In this document: positions 6,684 through 8,238 of the stretch, one piece after another
Layout: every line of letters begins with the position of its first letter
How positions within the stretch are numbered: the first letter of the stretch is position 1
DNA from: an uncultured Asticcacaulis sp.
GTDB lineage: Bacteria; Pseudomonadota; Alphaproteobacteria; Caulobacterales; Caulobacteraceae
Length of the DNA stretch: 8,238 bases
Assembly (NCBI GenBank): GCA_946480525.1
Contig: CAMLLA010000174.1
Span: forward strand, 1 to 8,238
Direction of reading: 5' to 3'
Made by a program: the position numbers and the translations under genes
The notes under the pieces: generated by a model
The model's input: the letters and a program-made list of their open reading frames with translations, nothing else
Told to the model about the DNA's origin: nothing
Databases searched by the model: none

Positions 6684-7399
6684 CATTCTCTTCCGAATGT
6701 CTGGAAGAGTTTGACCAGTCCCTTGCCGGCCCATGGCAGCAAGGCCACCGCGGCCAGGGTCAGCAGCAGCGCCGGTGAGACAATATCCGACAACCTGTTC
6801 AGTCCGGCGATTTGCGTGCCGGCATTGACGTAGACCATGACCGCCGGCAACAGGGCCACCTGGCTGACCAGGTAGAAGGTCCGGACGGACAAGGCGGTCA
6901 GCCCCATGGTCACATTTGTCAGGAAAAACGGAAATACCGGCAGCAGCCTGAGCGAAAACAGATAAAAGGCGCCATCGCGCGTCATGCCTTCGTCGACGCG
7001 CTCAAGGTGGCGGCCGAAGCGCCGCATGACGGTCCGGCGCAACAGGAAGCGCGCTTCGAGAAACGCCAGGGTCGCACCGATGCTGGTGCCGAAAGAGGCG
7101 AGGATGACGCCTTCGACAAAGCCGAACAATGCCCCGGCCGCCGTCATCATCACGATTTCCATCGGCAGCCACAAGGCTGCGACGACAATGTGAGCGATAA
7201 GAAACAGCGCGGCCGCCGTCACCGGATAGCGGGCTTCGAGGTCGTTCAGCATGACAAGCCAGGCCTTGATCATGCCCAGGCCGTCTTCGGCGCTCCAGGC
7301 CAGCACGAATATGCCCACTATGGCCAGCGCCAGCAGAAGGAACAACGCGACTTTGGTGGTGGGCAGCCTGTTCACGGCAAACCTATCGGCAAGCATCAC
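6683..7399 (-). CDS. TVP38/TMEM64 family (VTT/DedA-like) inner-membrane protein (238 aa)
   Basis: Polytopic inner-membrane protein of the TVP38/TMEM64 family (E. coli YdjX/YdjZ relatives), part of the DedA/VTT superfamily, which is linked to lipid scrambling or transport and envelope maintenance; the substrate here is unknown. Hydrophobic segments lie near 15-35, 58-78, 82-105, 145-165, 172-192 and 206-224. Family signatures are AAGALFGFVEG (87-97), GTSIGATLAFLEARFLLRR (104-122) and LRLLPVFPFFLTNVTMGLT (150-168). Length is typical. The start is uncertain: GTG 7399 and ATG 7396 are adjacent and neither has a strong ribosome site, and GTG 7375 preceded by ATAGG is a third choice that would trim eight residues. 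It is convergent with the repeat-protein gene and divergent from the ATP-grasp gene, with its own promoter at 7426-7455. Confidence 0.93.
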   Translation of the reverse strand: MMLADRFAVNRLPTTKVALFLLLALAIVGIFVLAWSAEDGLGMIKAWLVMLNDLEARYPVTAAALFLIAHIVVAALWLPMEIVMMTAAGALFGFVEGVILASFGTSIGATLAFLEARFLLRRTVMRRFGRHLERVDEGMTRDGAFYLFSLRLLPVFPFFLTNVTMGLTALSVRTFYLVSQVALLPAVMVYVNAGTQIAGLNRLSDIVSPALLLTLAAVALLPWAGKGLVKLFQTFGRE

Positions 7400-7425
7400 C
7401 GATCAGGTAAGACCGGCATCGAAAA

Positions 7426-7455
7426 TTTATAGCCCAACCCCGTAACTATTGTCAT
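7426..7455 (-). promoter_or_regulatory. Promoter of the TVP38/TMEM64 gene
   Basis: On the minus strand ATGACA (7450-7455) and TATAAA (7426-7431) are spaced by 18 bp. Both hexamers match the housekeeping consensus at five of six positions. Transcription would start near 7419, about 20 nt before GTG 7399. The -10 lies in a 12-bp core, GGCTATAAATTT, that also occurs in the promoter at 5764-5792. Confidence 0.6.
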
Positions 7456-7474
7456 AAGATGCAGTATTCATAAG
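7452..7474. repeat. Two 7-bp direct repeats TCATAAG in the divergent intergenic region
   Basis: TCATAAG occurs at 7452-7458 and 7468-7474, 16 bp apart. The first overlaps the -35 of the VTT gene promoter, and both lie upstream of the ATP-grasp gene. They could bind a regulator of either gene, but two short copies may be chance. Confidence 0.3.
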
Positions 7475-7509
7475 GTAAATATCCTGTTGTCCGGTTGGAT
7501 GGAGAAGCG

Positions 7510-8238
7510 GTGAAAGTCTTGGGGATGGGCGAGGGCGGAGCGGTTCAGGCGGCTACCGTAAAACCTGTCGGACGGGTCATCCTGACCTATGGCCGCAGCC
7601 TGATGGCTTTGGTCATCGCCCGCTCGCTGGCGCGTCAGGGCATAGAGGTCATCGGCTGCGACGACGTGTCGATGACGGTTCTGACATTTTCGAAGCATGT
7701 ACGCGAAACCTTTGTCGTTTCGCCATGGGAAACGCGGCCGGCGGACTTTCTCGACGACCTGGAAGCTGCGGTGCGGACCTACGCGCCGCGTGACGGGGTT
7801 CCTTATGTCCTGATGCCGGCGTTTCGTGACATAGAGCTGATCGCGCGCCACCGCGAACGGTTCGAGCCGCTGATAAAGATTTCGGCGCCATCGGTCGCCA
7901 GCCTCGACATGGTCAATCCCAAGGACCGGCTGTCCGACCTGGCCGAGCGGATCGGCCTGCCGGCACCGAAAGGGTTTTCGCCACGCAGTATCGAAGAGCT
8001 GGCGGCCCTTGAAGACCGGTTGCCTTTGGTCGTCAAGCCTGTGACCGGTGTCGGCGGCCGAGGTGTGTCGATCGCTCGTACACCTGAGGAATTGCACGAA
8101 CAGGCGAATGCGCTGGGATTTGAGCCGCCGCCCCTGATCCAGACCTTTGCTGCCGGTGAGGACTATTGCGTCGGCGTCCTGGCGCGCGATGGCGTTATCG
8201 AAGCCATGATGGCCTACAAGAACATCGCCACCTATCCT
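7510..8238 (+). CDS. ATP-grasp domain protein, carboxylate-amine ligase-like (N-terminal part, 3' end outside window)
   Basis: Likely a cytosolic ATP-dependent ligase that activates a carboxylate as an acyl phosphate and joins it to an amine or thiol; the substrate cannot be told. 243 codons are seen and the frame is still open at the edge. Residues 21-130 form a Rossmann-like pre-ATP-grasp domain (GRVILTYGRSLMALVIARSL, then IEVIGCDD at 45-52). KDRLSDLAERIGLPAPKGF (138-156) is the usual entry to the ATP-grasp fold. LVVKPVTGVGGRGVSIA (173-189) gives the nucleotide-binding Lys176 and the glycine-rich loop. ETFVVSP (66-72) is typical of CarB/PurK/PylC-like ligases. GTG 7510 is chosen because GGAG (7501-7504) lies 5 nt upstream; ATG 7525 is a weaker alternative. 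The gene is divergent from the VTT gene across 110 bp and its promoter was not resolved. Confidence 0.88.
   Translation, partial: MKVLGMGEGGAVQAATVKPVGRVILTYGRSLMALVIARSLARQGIEVIGCDDVSMTVLTFSKHVRETFVVSPWETRPADFLDDLEAAVRTYAPRDGVPYVLMPAFRDIELIARHRERFEPLIKISAPSVASLDMVNPKDRLSDLAERIGLPAPKGFSPRSIEELAALEDRLPLVVKPVTGVGGRGVSIARTPEELHEQANALGFEPPPLIQTFAAGEDYCVGVLARDGVIEAMMAYKNIATYP

Noticed and set aside
6812..7432. A 206-codon plus-strand frame across the VTT gene
   Set aside because: The minus-strand frame has clear membrane segments and VTT signatures. This frame is hydrophilic, low in motifs and a shadow.
7468..8097. A 209-codon minus-strand frame opposite the ATP-grasp gene
   Set aside because: The plus-strand frame carries ATP-grasp motifs, a ribosome site and a proper start. 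This one is a shadow.

Overview
The window reads as chromosomal DNA of a moderately GC-rich alphaproteobacterium, most likely of the Caulobacterales (an Asticcacaulis-like genome would fit). This is an inference from four things: codon use, two promoter -10 regions of the GCTATAAA type seen in Caulobacter, an alphaproteobacterial-style intergenic palindrome, and the gene types. I see no tRNA, rRNA, CRISPR array, insertion sequence or phage gene.

Layout: (1) 1-976, minus strand: the N-terminal 325 residues of a TonB-dependent outer-membrane receptor of the heme/hemoglobin type, running off the left edge. It is headed by a promoter with a Fur-type operator in its spacer, and a second Fur-type palindrome lies further upstream. 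(2) 1164-5276, plus: a 1370-residue soluble sensor kinase that carries two complete histidine-kinase/receiver modules in one chain (PAS-GAF-HK-REC-PAS-PAS-HK-REC), with a TTG start and a strong ribosome binding site. (3) 5273-5946: a mostly non-coding stretch. It begins with an imperfect palindrome overlapping the kinase stop codon, contains a 58-codon minus-strand gene (5375-5551) with an excellent Shine-Dalgarno sequence, then an AT-rich region and a promoter with a leader of about 150 nt. (4) 5947-6648, plus: a 233-residue charged, low-complexity, repeat-rich protein with two identical 29-residue repeats resembling the KGG stress motif, closed by a textbook terminator at 6657-6683. (5) 6683-7399, minus: a TVP38/TMEM64 (VTT/DedA-like) membrane protein with its own promoter. 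(6) 7510-8238, plus: the first 243 residues of an ATP-grasp ligase, cut by the right edge.

The genes do not form one operon: strands alternate and most genes have their own signals. The receptor is probably iron-controlled. The double hybrid kinase is an orphan with no response regulator or phosphotransferase gene beside it. The repeat protein may be a stress or envelope-hydration protein, but its function is unknown. The most novel items are the disordered repeat protein, the short minus-strand gene at 5375-5551, and the double kinase architecture.
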